Assembly (NCBI GenBank): GCA_039583875.1
Contig: CM077164.1
Span: forward strand, 65,751,628 to 65,815,627
DNA from: Platanthera guangdongensis
Taxonomy: Eukaryota; Streptophyta; Magnoliopsida; Asparagales; Orchidaceae
Length of the DNA: 64,000 bases
Reading direction: 5' to 3'
The position numbers were made by a program, and so were the translations under genes. Shown in pieces: positions 32,297-42,115 of the stretch; within the stretch, counting starts at the first letter, position 1; each line of letters starts with the position of its first letter. The notes under the pieces are model-generated. The model saw only the letters and a program-made list of their open reading frames with translations. It was not told the origin of the DNA and searched no databases.

Positions 32297-32516
32297 GGAC
32301 TTCATTTGGTTTGGCGGTGGCGGGTCGATCCGGGGGTGGAAACAAAGTGTTCGAAACGGAGGGGGGAGGTGGTTGCTCCAAACAGAGTTTTTTGAGGCGT
32401 TTCTCAAGACGGGCGGGTGGAAACAGAGCAAATGTCGTCGGAGGTTCATTTATTTACCCTCCTTCCGGTGATGTTTGCCCAAAACAGAGTAGCCAAACGT
32501 CCCAACAAATAGAGCC
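32297..32516 (-). mobile_element. Tourist-like MITE, copy 2
   Basis: About 220 bp, nearly collinear with the inverse of 45599-45819: CGGGTCGATCCG, GGAGGGGGGAGGTGG, GGCGTTTCTCAAG, GGAGGTTCATTTATTTACCC. Ends are GGACTTCATTTGG and complemented GGCTCTATTTGTTGG. TTA precedes it; the right flank is TAG rather than TTA. Confidence 0.8.
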
Positions 32517-32547
32517 TAGGTTTGTACCTAATTAAAAAAGATGTTAA

Positions 32548-33085
32548 AGTAGGTAAAAAAATTTGGTCAGCCGATCAGACCTAATGGAAGGTCCGCTCAA
32601 AATATGGACGTGCGATCAGACTGCCAGCGAAATCTGTGATTTAGGTTTCGTTTGATTGAGCGGTGGCGGGAGGAGGCGGTGGCGGGGTAGAACTGGAGGG
32701 GTTGGAAAAGCTCCGTTTTGGCAGTTTTTCCTCTATCCGGCAGGTGCAAACAGAGCAAATGCCGGAGCCCGTTTGTTTACCCGCCGTCCGGCGGCGTTTG
32801 CTCCAAACAGAAGCGGCGAAACGCCGAACCAAACGAAACCTTAAAAAAAAATCAATAATGGTATCCGACTGACCGGCTGGATTTTAAAAGGCGCGATATC
32901 AGGTCAATTTTTTTCTAAAAAAAATTTATAGGAAAATAAAATTTTAAAATAATGATAAAACTTTTAAAATAACATTTTATAATTTATTTTTTAAAAAATA
33001 AATTCTTATTTGATTAAAATTATTTTTTTGTGGGATGAGCGGACCTTCCTCTAGGTCTGATCGGCGAACGCAATTTTTTTTCGTT
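32548..33085. mobile_element. MITE-like element with GATCAGACCTA inverted arms, host of copy 3
   Basis: GCCGATCAGACCTAATGGAA (32570) and, complemented, GCCGATCAGACCTAGAGGAA (33069 leftward) are inverted and continue into AGGTCCGCTCA on both sides. Outside both arms there are TTAAAGTA words. The interior is AT-rich and contains another MITE (32644-32840). Confidence 0.7.
32644..32840 (-). mobile_element. Tourist-like MITE, copy 3, TTA duplication
   Basis: 197 bp bounded by perfect inverted ends GGTTTCGTTTG / CAAACGAAACC. TTA target duplications lie at 32641-32643 and 32841-32843. Interior GGTGGCGGG, CAAACAGAGCAAATG and CCGTCCGGCGGCGTTTG are related to copies 1 and 2. The TTA duplication points to the PIF/Harbinger group. 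It encodes nothing. Confidence 0.85.
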
Positions 33086-33089
33086 AAAG

Positions 33090-34530
33090 TAGCCTCAAAA
33101 TTTTGTTTGCCGACACTCATTTTTAAAATATTTTAGGGCTTTCTAAAAAAATCTATCCGCACTCACCTAACTCACTCACGCGGATCATGCGCTTCTTTTG
33201 TTATTTCATGGCCAGCAAGCTTCTGCCTGTTTCAACTGGTTTGCTAGAGATTACTCATTCTTTGGCCCAGTATGTCAGAGGTTTAACATATGCTATGCTT
33301 GGCACAACTATGACGACTGTAGAAGTTCTTTTCCAGCCGTCGGAGCTGATTTTTCGTCTGTTTGTTTGCCCAACGGTTGGTAAATTGTGGATCTAAAAAC
33401 GTGGAATTAGGGGCTCTTTGGGAAGCTATCGACCCCTGCTTTCGCTCTCCAAAAATCGTGCTTCTTAAAATCCCCGTGCTCCCGCTCCCGTCGTGCCTAG
33501 CGATCCCGTCTTCTTCCCAATGCTCTTCTCCTTGACAAGCCCTAATATCCAGTGGCCGACCTCAGTGTTCTTCTCCTCAACGAGCCTGCTCTTCTCCTCG
33601 ACGAGCCCTAATATCCAGCCACCACGATTGCGTGAATGACGGGATGCTACCACGATAGCAAGCCTCCTCTTCTAGATCCGGCCAATTGGAGCCTTCCTTC
33701 GGCGATTTGGAGCCCCCGACAACCATTTGGAGCCTTCCTCCGGTGATTCTGAGCCCTCCTCTTTCAGATCTCTTCCGAATCACAAACCCTAGCTTTCTGA
33801 GCCTGATTTTTCTACCAAACAGTCTGCAGTTTTATCTGTAGAGCTTTTTTTAAAGCTCTTTCTAATAGCTCTACTCCATCAGCAACTTCTTCATCCTCCA
33901 GAGCTGTCTCAAACAGAGGAGTAATTCTTCTGTACGGGTAGCATTCCCTCCTTTGGGAGTGGGTGAAATCCAAGTCATCCATCTTTAAATCCAACGTCAA
34001 CCGTCAGCAGAAAAATAAAACAAAGCACATCTTCTAAAGCCCAATCAGACGGCTGGAGTGCTACCCGCGCTCCTTCCTCTGAGAGCGGGTAGCGCTGCCA
34101 ATTTTTTTGCAAATAGAGCCATAGTTTCGCCTGGTTTCATGTTTTTTCACTGCAACCAAGGTAAAACCTTGATAAAATCCTGCTTTTCCCATGTTTGATT
34201 ACAAAACTGAAGAAAGTTAACTTGCAAATTTGAAGATCATATCATCATGAGTACTTGAATTTAAACAAAAAAAACCCCGTAAAAATAGTGTGAAAAAAAG
34301 AAAGAATGAGCTGAAATTCTATATACTGAACTATATGAATTACAGAGAGTCAGTATCGAAGAGGAAATTGAACGAATAAAATTTCCAGCAAAAATTAAAA
34401 TCCTAAAAAGGAGCAAGCATACATTCTTGTCTCCCGACTCTTTTGATTGCAGGTAACGTGCAACCAAGTGCAGGATAGCTAGGTGTCAGATTCCTGTTCA
34501 TCATCACATTTTTCAGGTTGGAAAGGCTCC
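33090..34530. other. No gene; one transposon-end-like segment
   Basis: Frames are short and without motifs. 33810-33885 repeats the CTACCAAACAGTCTGCAGTT segment of 30485-30570. Nothing else is recognised. Confidence 0.5.
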
Positions 34531-34532
34531 TT

Positions 34533-36213
34533 CTGTTGAAATTTGTGAAGTGGAAGTGGGTGATGGGCAGGCCGGGCGGACTGGGCGGCCTGTGCGGACT
34601 CGGTCTGCGGCCTGGGAGGACTGCTTGTTGCAGCCTGAGTGCATTGGCTGTTCTTGAGGAGCGGTGTGTGCGGCCTGAGCGGTCTGATGTGCAGCCTGGT
34701 TGGCCAACGGCCAAGGACGGGCTTCTAGCGAAGCGGACCGAGCGAACTGCGGTTTGCGGGCTGTTGGCAGTGCTTGTTCTGCGGTCTTGTAGTTGTGCAA
34801 GCTTCCATTAACAGGCGCATTGGAGACTGAATCCGCGGGAGGCTTTGCTGACTGACAAGTCCGCGGTGTCCGTTGTTGCGGACTGGCCTTGGAATTTGGC
34901 TGTGGCTTTGCCGAGCTCTGGTGGTACAGCAGGTGTTGCTGCTGTGGAGGACTGCGCGGACTGGTGATTGGAGTCCGGCAGGTGGCCGTTGTCTTGGCAG
35001 CTGTGCGAGTAGGGCTTGCGAGATTTGCCTTCTGATGATGTGATTGGCGATCTGCTTTGGAGCAGGTGGACTAGGCCTTGTCCGCCGAGCTCGCGCTTGC
35101 TCTTGGTGGTTTTCTGGACTTGGTCACATTCAGTGACGAGTACAGTTTGTGTCCGCGATATCCGCCGAGTCCGCAGTTGACCGGGCGGACTGTCTTTTGG
35201 TTGTGGTCTTGTGGCGGATGATGGCTTTGTTTTCGAGCTGTACGGACTGCCTCCTAGTCTGCATATTGTGTGCGGACTGTCGCAGTAAAGGTAGCTGTCC
35301 TGTGTGTTTGCGGGCTATGCGGGCTGGTGCCTTGTCCGCATAGCATGGGCGGACTGGTGCGAGTTCGCCTAATGGTGAACACCGTTATTTCTCCTGGCGG
35401 TTTCTCTTGGAATCCGGCTAAGTTCTTGCGGACTCAGCGGACGGAACTTTGCTAGTGAGCGAGCTGGGGTGGTGACTCTATTCACTAGAGTGGTGACCAC
35501 ACTCCTCACCTCGCCTATAAATAGACCCCCCCTGCACGTCTATAGCAACTGAGTGAACAGTAAGTGGGGGCTTGGTCAAATTGCTGCGGTCTGAATTTTT
35601 CTGTCCGCGCGGGTTGAGTAGAGTTAATTGTGTGCTGTGTGCAGGTCACGCGACTAGCTTCAAGGAGCCAGGAGTTTGGCTTTGACTTCGGTCAAGTACT
35701 TGGAAGTGTGTTGTCTCTGCGGTTTCAGCAGGTCGCTCTGCGGCTTGTCAATTCTCTGCTTCAGCTTTGCCAGTTCCAATAACATGTCTGCCGGTCTCAG
35801 GCGGGTAGGCGCTCTGTTCTTCAGTTCATCAGCAGTACACGAATAACGATGTGTCCGCGCAGCCTCGCGGTCTTAGGAAGACTTTGTATTCTATTCGGTG
35901 TGTAGCAACTAGAGCTCGGGCGGCTTCAGTGACCTTGGCGGACTCGGCGGTCTCAGCGGTCTGCAGTTCTGTCCACCCGGTTTGTTTTGTGCTTTCTATT
36001 TGTAGCTTGTGTACTGGCGAAATCATGTCTCGCCACGTATACCTCGCCTTGTAGAGAAGTGCAATGAATATAAGATCTGCTTGTTCTTCCATGTGCATGT
36101 TGTGTTAAGTTTGCCCCTTGGGTTTCCGCATGATCAAAGTGTGAACTGGGTAGTGCTGAGAATATTAATTTGGCTTCAGGCTATCTTGCTGACCACTTTG
36201 AGAAACTTTAACA
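34533..36213 (+). repeat. Copia 5' LTR, GCGGACT-rich
   Basis: Dense in GCGGACT, GCGGCCTG and CCGCGGT words upstream and downstream of a TATA box at 35515. The end is set by the primer site at 36215; the start is less sure. ORFs inside it on both strands are not credible. Confidence 0.6.
35515..35524 (+). promoter_or_regulatory. TATA box in copia LTR
   Basis: CTATAAATAG followed by ACCCCCCC. The same decamer and C-run occur at 5047 and 19785. Confidence 0.7.
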
Positions 36214-36214
36214 T

Positions 36215-36232
36215 TGTATTAGAGCGAGGTTC
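36215..36232 (+). other. Degenerate tRNA-iMet primer site
   Basis: TGTATTAGAGCGAGGTTC matches the pattern TGGTATCAGAGC-AGGTTC with a few changes, two bases after the LTR end. Confidence 0.6.
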
Positions 36233-36302
36233 AGTTGCTTGAGCAGTGATCAATGTGTGTTGGTGTTCTGTGCTTCTGAAGGCTTAACCAAAGGTTGTTG
36301 CA

Positions 36303-37049
36303 ATGGAAGAGAGCTATGCAAGGGGTCTTGACATTGAACTCTTGACCACGACTAACTTCAAGAAGTGGAAGTCGTGTATGAAGACTTTTCTTATAGGCGA
36401 AGAGCTATGGGAGGTCGTCGGTGGTGACGACAGAAAGGAAGTGACCGCTGCTTTTGGAACTACTGAGCAGGTGAGGCTCTGGAGAAAAACCAATGCAAAG
36501 GCGGAGTTTTTTCTCAAGAGAGCTGTGTCCCCAGAGCTGTTTGATCACATCATTGGATGTGAGTCAGCTGCAGACATTTGGACAACTATTAATGAGTTGT
36601 TCAATAGGAAGAACATGGTGAGGCTCCAGTTCTTGGAGAATGAGTTGGTAAGGGCAACTCAAGGAGACCTGGCCATCTCCAAATTCTTTCTGAAGATGAA
36701 GAGCTTATGTGCTGAGCTGTCAGCTCTTTATCCTGATGAGCCTATCTCTGAGGCTAAATTGAAGAGACACATAATCCGCGGCTTGCGGAAGGAATATGTT
36801 GCTTTTGTTACATCAGTTCAAGGCTGGGCCACTCAGCCATCTTTGCTGGAGCTTGAGAACCTACTTGCTTCGCAAGAAAGTTTAGCAAGGCAGATGGCTG
36901 GAGTCACTTTCTCTGAGGAGAGCAGTGAAGCACTCTTCATGGGCAAGAAGAAGAAGAGGTGGGAAGGGAAGAAGAAGCAAGTCGCTGCTGAGAATGAGCC
37001 TTCAACTTCTTATCAGCCAGAGAGGAGCGCTACTCCGAAGAAGGTGTAA
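36303..37049 (+). CDS. Copia gag polyprotein, N-terminal 247 residues
   Basis: The ATG at 36303 opens MEESYARGLDIELLTTTNFK. The capsid region follows with NFKKWKSCMKTFLIGEELWEVV, AEFFLKRAVSPELFDHI, ENELVRATQGDLAISKFFLK, SEAKLKRHIIRGLRKEYV and LENLLASQESLARQM. This is the UBN2-type gag of plant copia elements, which forms the particle shell. A basic stretch (GKKKKRWEGKKKQ) comes next. The zinc knuckle is missing. The last codons are GTG TAA, and this stop is made by the TGTAACA start of the inserted gypsy LTR. Up to that point there is no stop or frameshift, so the copia copy was fairly young when hit. Confidence 0.9.
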   Translation: MEESYARGLDIELLTTTNFKKWKSCMKTFLIGEELWEVVGGDDRKEVTAAFGTTEQVRLWRKTNAKAEFFLKRAVSPELFDHIIGCESAADIWTTINELFNRKNMVRLQFLENELVRATQGDLAISKFFLKMKSLCAELSALYPDEPISEAKLKRHIIRGLRKEYVAFVTSVQGWATQPSLLELENLLASQESLARQMAGVTFSEESSEALFMGKKKKRWEGKKKQVAAENEPSTSYQPERSATPKKV

Positions 37050-37074
37050 CAGCCCAAAATTTCAAAATGGTAAA

Positions 37075-37530
37075 TTTTCGGGTGACACGGCCTGGGACAC
37101 GGGCGTGTCCCATGGCGTGTCCTGCTCGGGTGCGGAGATGTTGTGAGTTCGACGAAAATGCGTTCGACGAAGTGTTCGGGCAGAACACGCCCTGTGACAC
37201 GGGCGTGTCAGGGGCGTGGCCTAGGGCGTGTCCTCCTATGTCGACACTCGAGTTCTTTGGTCGACGAAAGTGGTCGACAGAGGGAACACGCCTGTGACAC
37301 AGGCGTGTACCTTCCAACACGGGGGTGTCAGGGGTGGGGGGTGGGGGGTGGGGGGGGGGGGGGGTGGGGGGCGTATTCCCCTCTGGTCGACGAAATCAGC
37401 TCGACGATCGTCGAGTGAAGACACGCCCAGCGACACAGGAGTGTACCCTGGCCGTGACCTGTTTCGGGATAAGGCGGCTTATGCACCGCTTAACGAATAG
37501 GCCTGTGACACGGGCATGTCACAGGGCGTG
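37075..37530. repeat. GACACGGGCGTGTC palindromic words in LTR
   Basis: At least five GACAC-G-GGCGTGT(C/A) words, partly palindromic, plus GTCGACGAA words, are spread over the first 480 bp of the LTR. Confidence 0.75.
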
Positions 37531-38106
37531 TCGGACCCGAAAAGTGATTTTTAGGCTTTTTCGTGGCCGTCCATTTCCTTCAGCTGGAATCCAAGGGTTG
37601 AGGTATTTTCCTGCTTCCTTAAGGCCGTGGATGGGATGAAAGAATTCATTTTATTTTGGCCTTCATCTTTCTACAAGTCTAAGAGAGAGAAAGAGAGGAA
37701 GAAGGAGGAGGAGGAGGTGGGGCTGAGCACCAGTGGAGCTTGAGAGATTCAAGCTGAAATCTGAGGTCATTGTTGCATAAGAAAAGCTCTTGCGGTTCTT
37801 TCCAGCCAGCAAGGAGCTCATGGCACCAAAGCGGTCTTCGAGGGTAAGGACCTTTCTTCTTAGACATGTGAAGACTTCCTTTTAGCATATGCATATGATT
37901 CCCCCACCAGAGGGTGGCTGGTTATGGGAGTCTTTGGGTTGATTCATGGAATCCCCAATTGGGTGGCATATAGATCCTGAAATGAAAGTACGAAATAGAC
38001 ATGTTGTGTGAAGCCCATCTGGACAGGTTGGTCTGGATTGGTGATGTTGCATACGAACCGGAGAAGACTCCATGAAAACGTGTAGTTTAGGAGTCGACGG
38101 GTTGGA

Positions 38107-38330
38107 CCTGTGAAGGGGAGTAGCAGGAAGTACTGCATTGGAAGGCCAGGAAATACCCATTGGAATGTTTAATGTTCATAGGTGGTACCTGTGAAGGGGA
38201 GTAGCAGGAAGTACTGGCATGGTAAGACAGGAAAGACCCCTGACATTTGAAATATTGGCGGAGTCATGCCTGTGAAGGGGAGTAACAGGAAGTACTGGTA
38301 TGCCCAGGAAAGATCCGCTGATGTGTGCTA
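38107..38330 (+). repeat. 81-bp tandem repeat in LTR
   Basis: Units starting CCTGTGAAGGGGAGTAGCAG begin at 38107, 38188 and 38269, an exact 81-bp period. The third is partial. The second half of each unit is more diverged. Confidence 0.88.
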
Positions 38331-39353
38331 TGAAATTGGTGTAAGAGAAATACCCAGGCTGAATGTCAAACAGGAATGGTGAAACTGACCCGCGCCTTTA
38401 TATAGCCGCGAGTACGCTGTGCTCGGTGATGGCAAGGCAATTTGAGCAACGGGGGGTGGATGATCCGACCTGTGCTATGTCCGTCCGACGTAAGACCTGA
38501 AAGTGCGGTCTGTTGGAGCACATAGTGAAAGTCGTAGTCCTGCGCGCCATGACACAGTGGGGGGCTACGGGCCAATCCCGGTGCATTACGACTAGAACTC
38601 CGGCTGCACGCCATGGAGTAGAAATGCTCAAGTGATTTGTCGTTGGGTTGCGACCTTGAAACGGTGTTGGGACCCTGGTTCGCCGGTACACCAAGAATTT
38701 GCCCTGAGTGCACGAATCGTCAGGCCACGTGGCTGACGGTTGTGTTGGAATGTATGTGCGTGAGTGCACATTGAATGAGCTATATATATATATATATGCT
38801 TGTGAAATTCTATGCTTGCAGGGAAGAATACCGCTGCCCCGAGAGAAGGGGTAGGGTCGTTATATTTTGGTCAGCTGCATGCTGACCGTTGCCTTTGTTT
38901 GCCATCGTTGGGTGGACTATCCCTGTGCAGGTACTGAAGAGCCAAGCGGGACCCGTAAGGACTGAAATCCCTGCTACTTTTGCTGCTGCTACTGCTAGCC
39001 CCTGAAGGCTAAATGAATTGAAATGGAAATGTTGTATTTCTTTATATGTGGCCGGCCAGCGCGCCAATGTTAAGGCCACTTGTGTGAAAGCCCTGTAAGG
39101 CCATAAGGCCAACTGCTTGTTTTTGTAAGACATTCCTATGACATATAAAATGTGGAGCTTTTATGTGTTGGACATTCAGGAATGGAGTTCAAGTGTTAGT
39201 GATAGGCTTCCGCTAGAATGTAATGTGTTAGGGTGTGCTGCGCTACTCTGGTATCACTCTGTAGCTTCACCGTCTGTTTTGTGGTATATGTTGTGGGGCC
39301 CCGGCCGGACCTTCTGGTATATATTATATGAATGGATGGGGTTGTTATAGTTT

Positions 39354-39366
39354 TGGTATCAGCTGT
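39354..39366 (+). other. Primer binding site of chromovirus
   Basis: TGGTATCAGCTGT four bases after the LTR end. The first nine bases match the tRNA-Met site. Confidence 0.7.
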
Positions 39367-39565
39367 TTCGGTCTTTCCCTCTCGATGTTGTGGCCGACTT
39401 CTTTTGTGGGGTGGCAAGCACGTGTCTGTGCGAACCAAGTTAACATGATTGAACTCCTGAATGTCCATTGTAGGAATGCAAATACATGTATTTGCGGAAC
39501 TTGCGCGTTCCTCTCTTGTGGTGATTGCTTGTGTACGGTCGCTAATGTATGTGTCTTGTCCACTT

Positions 39566-40135
39566 ATAGGCGACGCGAAGTGGAGCTGGGCAGTCGGAGC
39601 CCCAACGTTCTGATGAAAGTACAGGACCAGCTGAGGTTCCTACGCCTCCGCCTTCTGCGGAAACTATATGCTTAGTTGCTGAGGATTTGTTTGCCATGAT
39701 CCAAGGCCAGCCGATTGGGCAGGCATATCCGGCATTGAGGCCAGAACAAGTGGCGGCGAGGCCAGAACCTGTTGTAGCTATGGATCCTCGAGCAGCTGAA
39801 CGACATTTGAAATGGTTCATGAGCTTTCATCTGCCTACGTTCTCGGGAGTGGGATCTCCTACGCAGGCTGAGGACTGGCTATCACGTGTCAAGCGGATAA
39901 TGACGACGCTTGGGTCGGAGGAGCATCAGAATGTCACCTTAGCTACCTTCCTACTTGAAGGAGAAGGTAGACTATGGTGGGACGAGATGGAGCTTCACAC
40001 TTAACGGGTCGACCGTTGACACAAGTTTCCATAGAGGAATTTTCTAGAATCTTCTTGGCAAAGCACCTTCCGGCGGCCCAACGCATTGTCGTGGAGAACG
40101 AATTCCAAAGGCTAACGCAAGGAGAAGGTAGTGTG
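39566..40135 (+). pseudogene. Chromovirus gag, first part
   Basis: The frame from about 39566 holds an Arg/Glu/Pro-rich leader, then the capsid core: FLPTFSG-like HLPTFSGVGSPTQAEDWL, TTLGSEEHQNVTLATFLLEG and RLWWDEME. A frameshift near 40000 moves the reading frame. The continuation (VSIEEFSRIFLAKHLP, NEFQRLTQGEGSV) runs to the Sirevirus insertion. When the Sirevirus and one GTGTG copy are left out, this frame continues in phase at 49440 (EAYLYEFTRLGRYAG). The Sirevirus therefore entered an otherwise continuous gag. Confidence 0.85.
40131..40135. repeat. Target site duplication GTGTG, left
   Basis: Directly precedes the Sirevirus LTR. Equals 49435-49439. Confidence 0.92.
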
Positions 40136-41691
40136 TGAAAGTGATGTGTTAGATCTAATATACTCTAGAGGGGGAGGGGGTGAATAGAGTATTTGTAGGT
40201 CCTTATAAAAAAAACTGTTACAGCTTTTGCTGTAATTGAAATGTGCAGAATTAAACTAAAGTAAATAATCACACAACAGTCCTAAAAACACAAGCACAAC
40301 AAGAACAAAAAGAAAAGGGGCAATCAGACGACACAAGAAATTTTATAGTGGTTCCCCAACCTGGGTACATCCACTCTTCTACCACCCTGGTAGGAATCCA
40401 CTCAGGTTTTTGATCAGGTGTCTGACACTAATGAGCTTTTGATCAGGTGCTCAAAAACCATACCCTCAAGTCTTTTGACCAGGTGACTTGTAACCAGGAA
40501 TCACTTTTGAAGGGAGATGACAACCCTTTACAAAGGTGGGGATGAGAGAGTGATGGAAGTCTTCTTTTCTCAATCACAATGAGAAGACTATGTGGATTCA
40601 GTGATGTTGTCAAAGCTCCCCCTGAGATGTAGAAGAGTTTAGGACAACTGGAGCTTTGTACGGGGTGATAGGCCTTCAATTGAGAGACTTGATTCAGGAG
40701 CTTTAGACTGATGGTGCTTGAATGTCTTAGCAAGGTCATGGAGAAGAAGAACAGGAAGACTCTTGATTTGAAAAAGGTGTTCTTCTTGCTTCTTCTACAA
40801 ATTACTGACAGAATGAGAAATCTGATGAAGATCTGCTTCAGAATATCTTTTGATGAAAGCAGAAATGATCTTTTCTGTCTGTCTTTCACTCTTTTTCTGA
40901 GAGCCTATTTTTCCAGCCAATTCAAGATCAAAAATCGGATGACTGCTTTGTTATCTCTGAATTGAATCATAGAAAAACCTTCGTTTTAATTTCAAAAACA
41001 TTCCTTTCCAATATTCTGCAGGAATCGGGGAGAAGACAAAACGGATACAAAAATTGCAATAAATGATTTCCTCAACTGTATTTGGCATGTAATAAAGTAT
41101 AATAACTCTGTGAAGACCTGTAGTTAATACTGCAATAGAAACAACTATATTCCTTGAAAACATCAGCATTAACTACCAGAGCTTTGATGCCATAAATAGC
41201 AGTGACAAAATGAGAATAAAATCTTCAAGACAGTTGAGCAATAAGGCAGTTGAACACAAAACAATAATCGCTGAGCTGAGATAGAAGATTGTCGAGCTGA
41301 GACAAGAAATCGTCGATCTGAGATCTGAGATCGTCGAGCTGAGATCAACTATATGCGATCTGAGATATCCGAGAACTAAAGAGAAAGCGTCGACCTGAGC
41401 TCGTAGATCGTCGAGCTCAGTTCAGAGACTAATCTCTGAGATCGTCGATCGGAGATCGAGGATTGTCGATCAGAGATCGAGGATCGTCGAGCTGAGTTCG
41501 ACGAAAGTCGAACTGGTCTGAAATTCATACTTTACTTCTGAGTCTTGCTCTTTGAAATGAAGTCCAATGCTGGTCTTTGTGAAGCCTGTTCTACTAAGAC
41601 TAACTAAGACCTAGACTATGACCCGGGTTATACAAGTGGGTCAACTAACCTATGAGTGAACCTAGCCCAAATCAAACATGGGGTTCCAACA
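40136..41691 (-). repeat. 3' LTR of Sirevirus 1, 1556 bp
   Basis: Collinear with 47907-49434, with scattered substitutions and small indels. It holds a cluster of GATCGTCGAGCTGAGATC-type words at 41275-41525. Confidence 0.94.
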
Positions 41692-41707
41692 ATCTCCCCC
41701 TATTTGG
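41692..41707 (-). other. Polypurine tract of Sirevirus 1
   Basis: The minus strand reads CCAAATAGGGGGAGAT directly before the 3' LTR. The same tract is at 59087-59102 in Sirevirus 2. Confidence 0.9.
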
Positions 41708-41866
41708 GTGAGGTTACTCAAAATAAAAATAATAACAAAAAGCAATGCAGTGCTATAGATATCTGATATAATATTGAAATAAGCAACAAATATAGTATAG
41801 CATGTAATTCACAAATAATTCAGTCAGAGCAGTAAAAATAACTAAACTATAAAGAGTTCAGATAAC

Positions 41867-42115
41867 TTAGGATTTATCAGAAGGAGGAGAAGAAGAGGGC
41901 TTAGAAAATATGATCTTCATGGAAGGATCCTCTGCTTCTTTCTTTGTCATCTTCATATCTTGATCTCCTAGAATCTTCTGAGATGTAGCTCTAGGCACAA
42001 CTGCTTCAGGATGAAGAGACATATACTCTAATAGATTAAATACTTTCTTGCTGACCTGCAATATGTTAAGTTCTTTCTCTCTATATGATGACATAGTAGT
42101 GAATTTAGAGGGGTC
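41867..42115 (-). other. Tail between extra ORF and polypurine tract
   Basis: A 75-codon frame (41867-42094) is rich in S, K and P and may be an out-of-frame end of the extra ORF. No motif is seen. 41710-41866 is AT-rich and non-coding. Confidence 0.35.

Larger units (their letters stand above)
34533..37044 (+). mobile_element. Ty1/copia element: LTR, primer site and gag, cut by gypsy insertion
   Basis: An LTR-like block ends TTTAACA at 36213. A tRNA-iMet-like primer site and an open gag frame follow, which is the standard copia 5' order. The gag is interrupted at 37044 by a chromovirus LTR. The rest of the copia element was not found on the other side, so it is either lost or outside the window. 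The LTR start TGTTGAAATTTG at 34533 is inferred from its inverted match to the end. Confidence 0.75.
37045..39349 (+). repeat. Chromovirus 5' LTR
   Basis: Begins TGTAACAGCCCAAAATTTC and ends GGTTGTTATA, so the ends are near-inverted (TGTAACA/TGTTATA). A primer site follows. It contains GACACGGGCGTGTC words (37075-37530), a G-rich run at 37327-37371, an 81-bp tandem repeat (38107) and a TA run (38781-38796). Five bases before it read GAAGG; no matching copy was found downstream. Confidence 0.75.

Noticed and set aside
33187..33396. 69-codon plus-strand ORF
   Set aside because: No homology, no promoter, overlapping frame of similar length; not supported.
34403..34811. ORFs on both strands (about 100 codons each)
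   Set aside because: They fall in the GCGGACT-rich LTR and mirror each other; composition effect.
38781..38796. TA run as a promoter
   Set aside because: A simple (TA)n repeat inside the chromovirus LTR. Another TATA candidate, TTTATATAGCC at 38397, fits as well, so neither was called.
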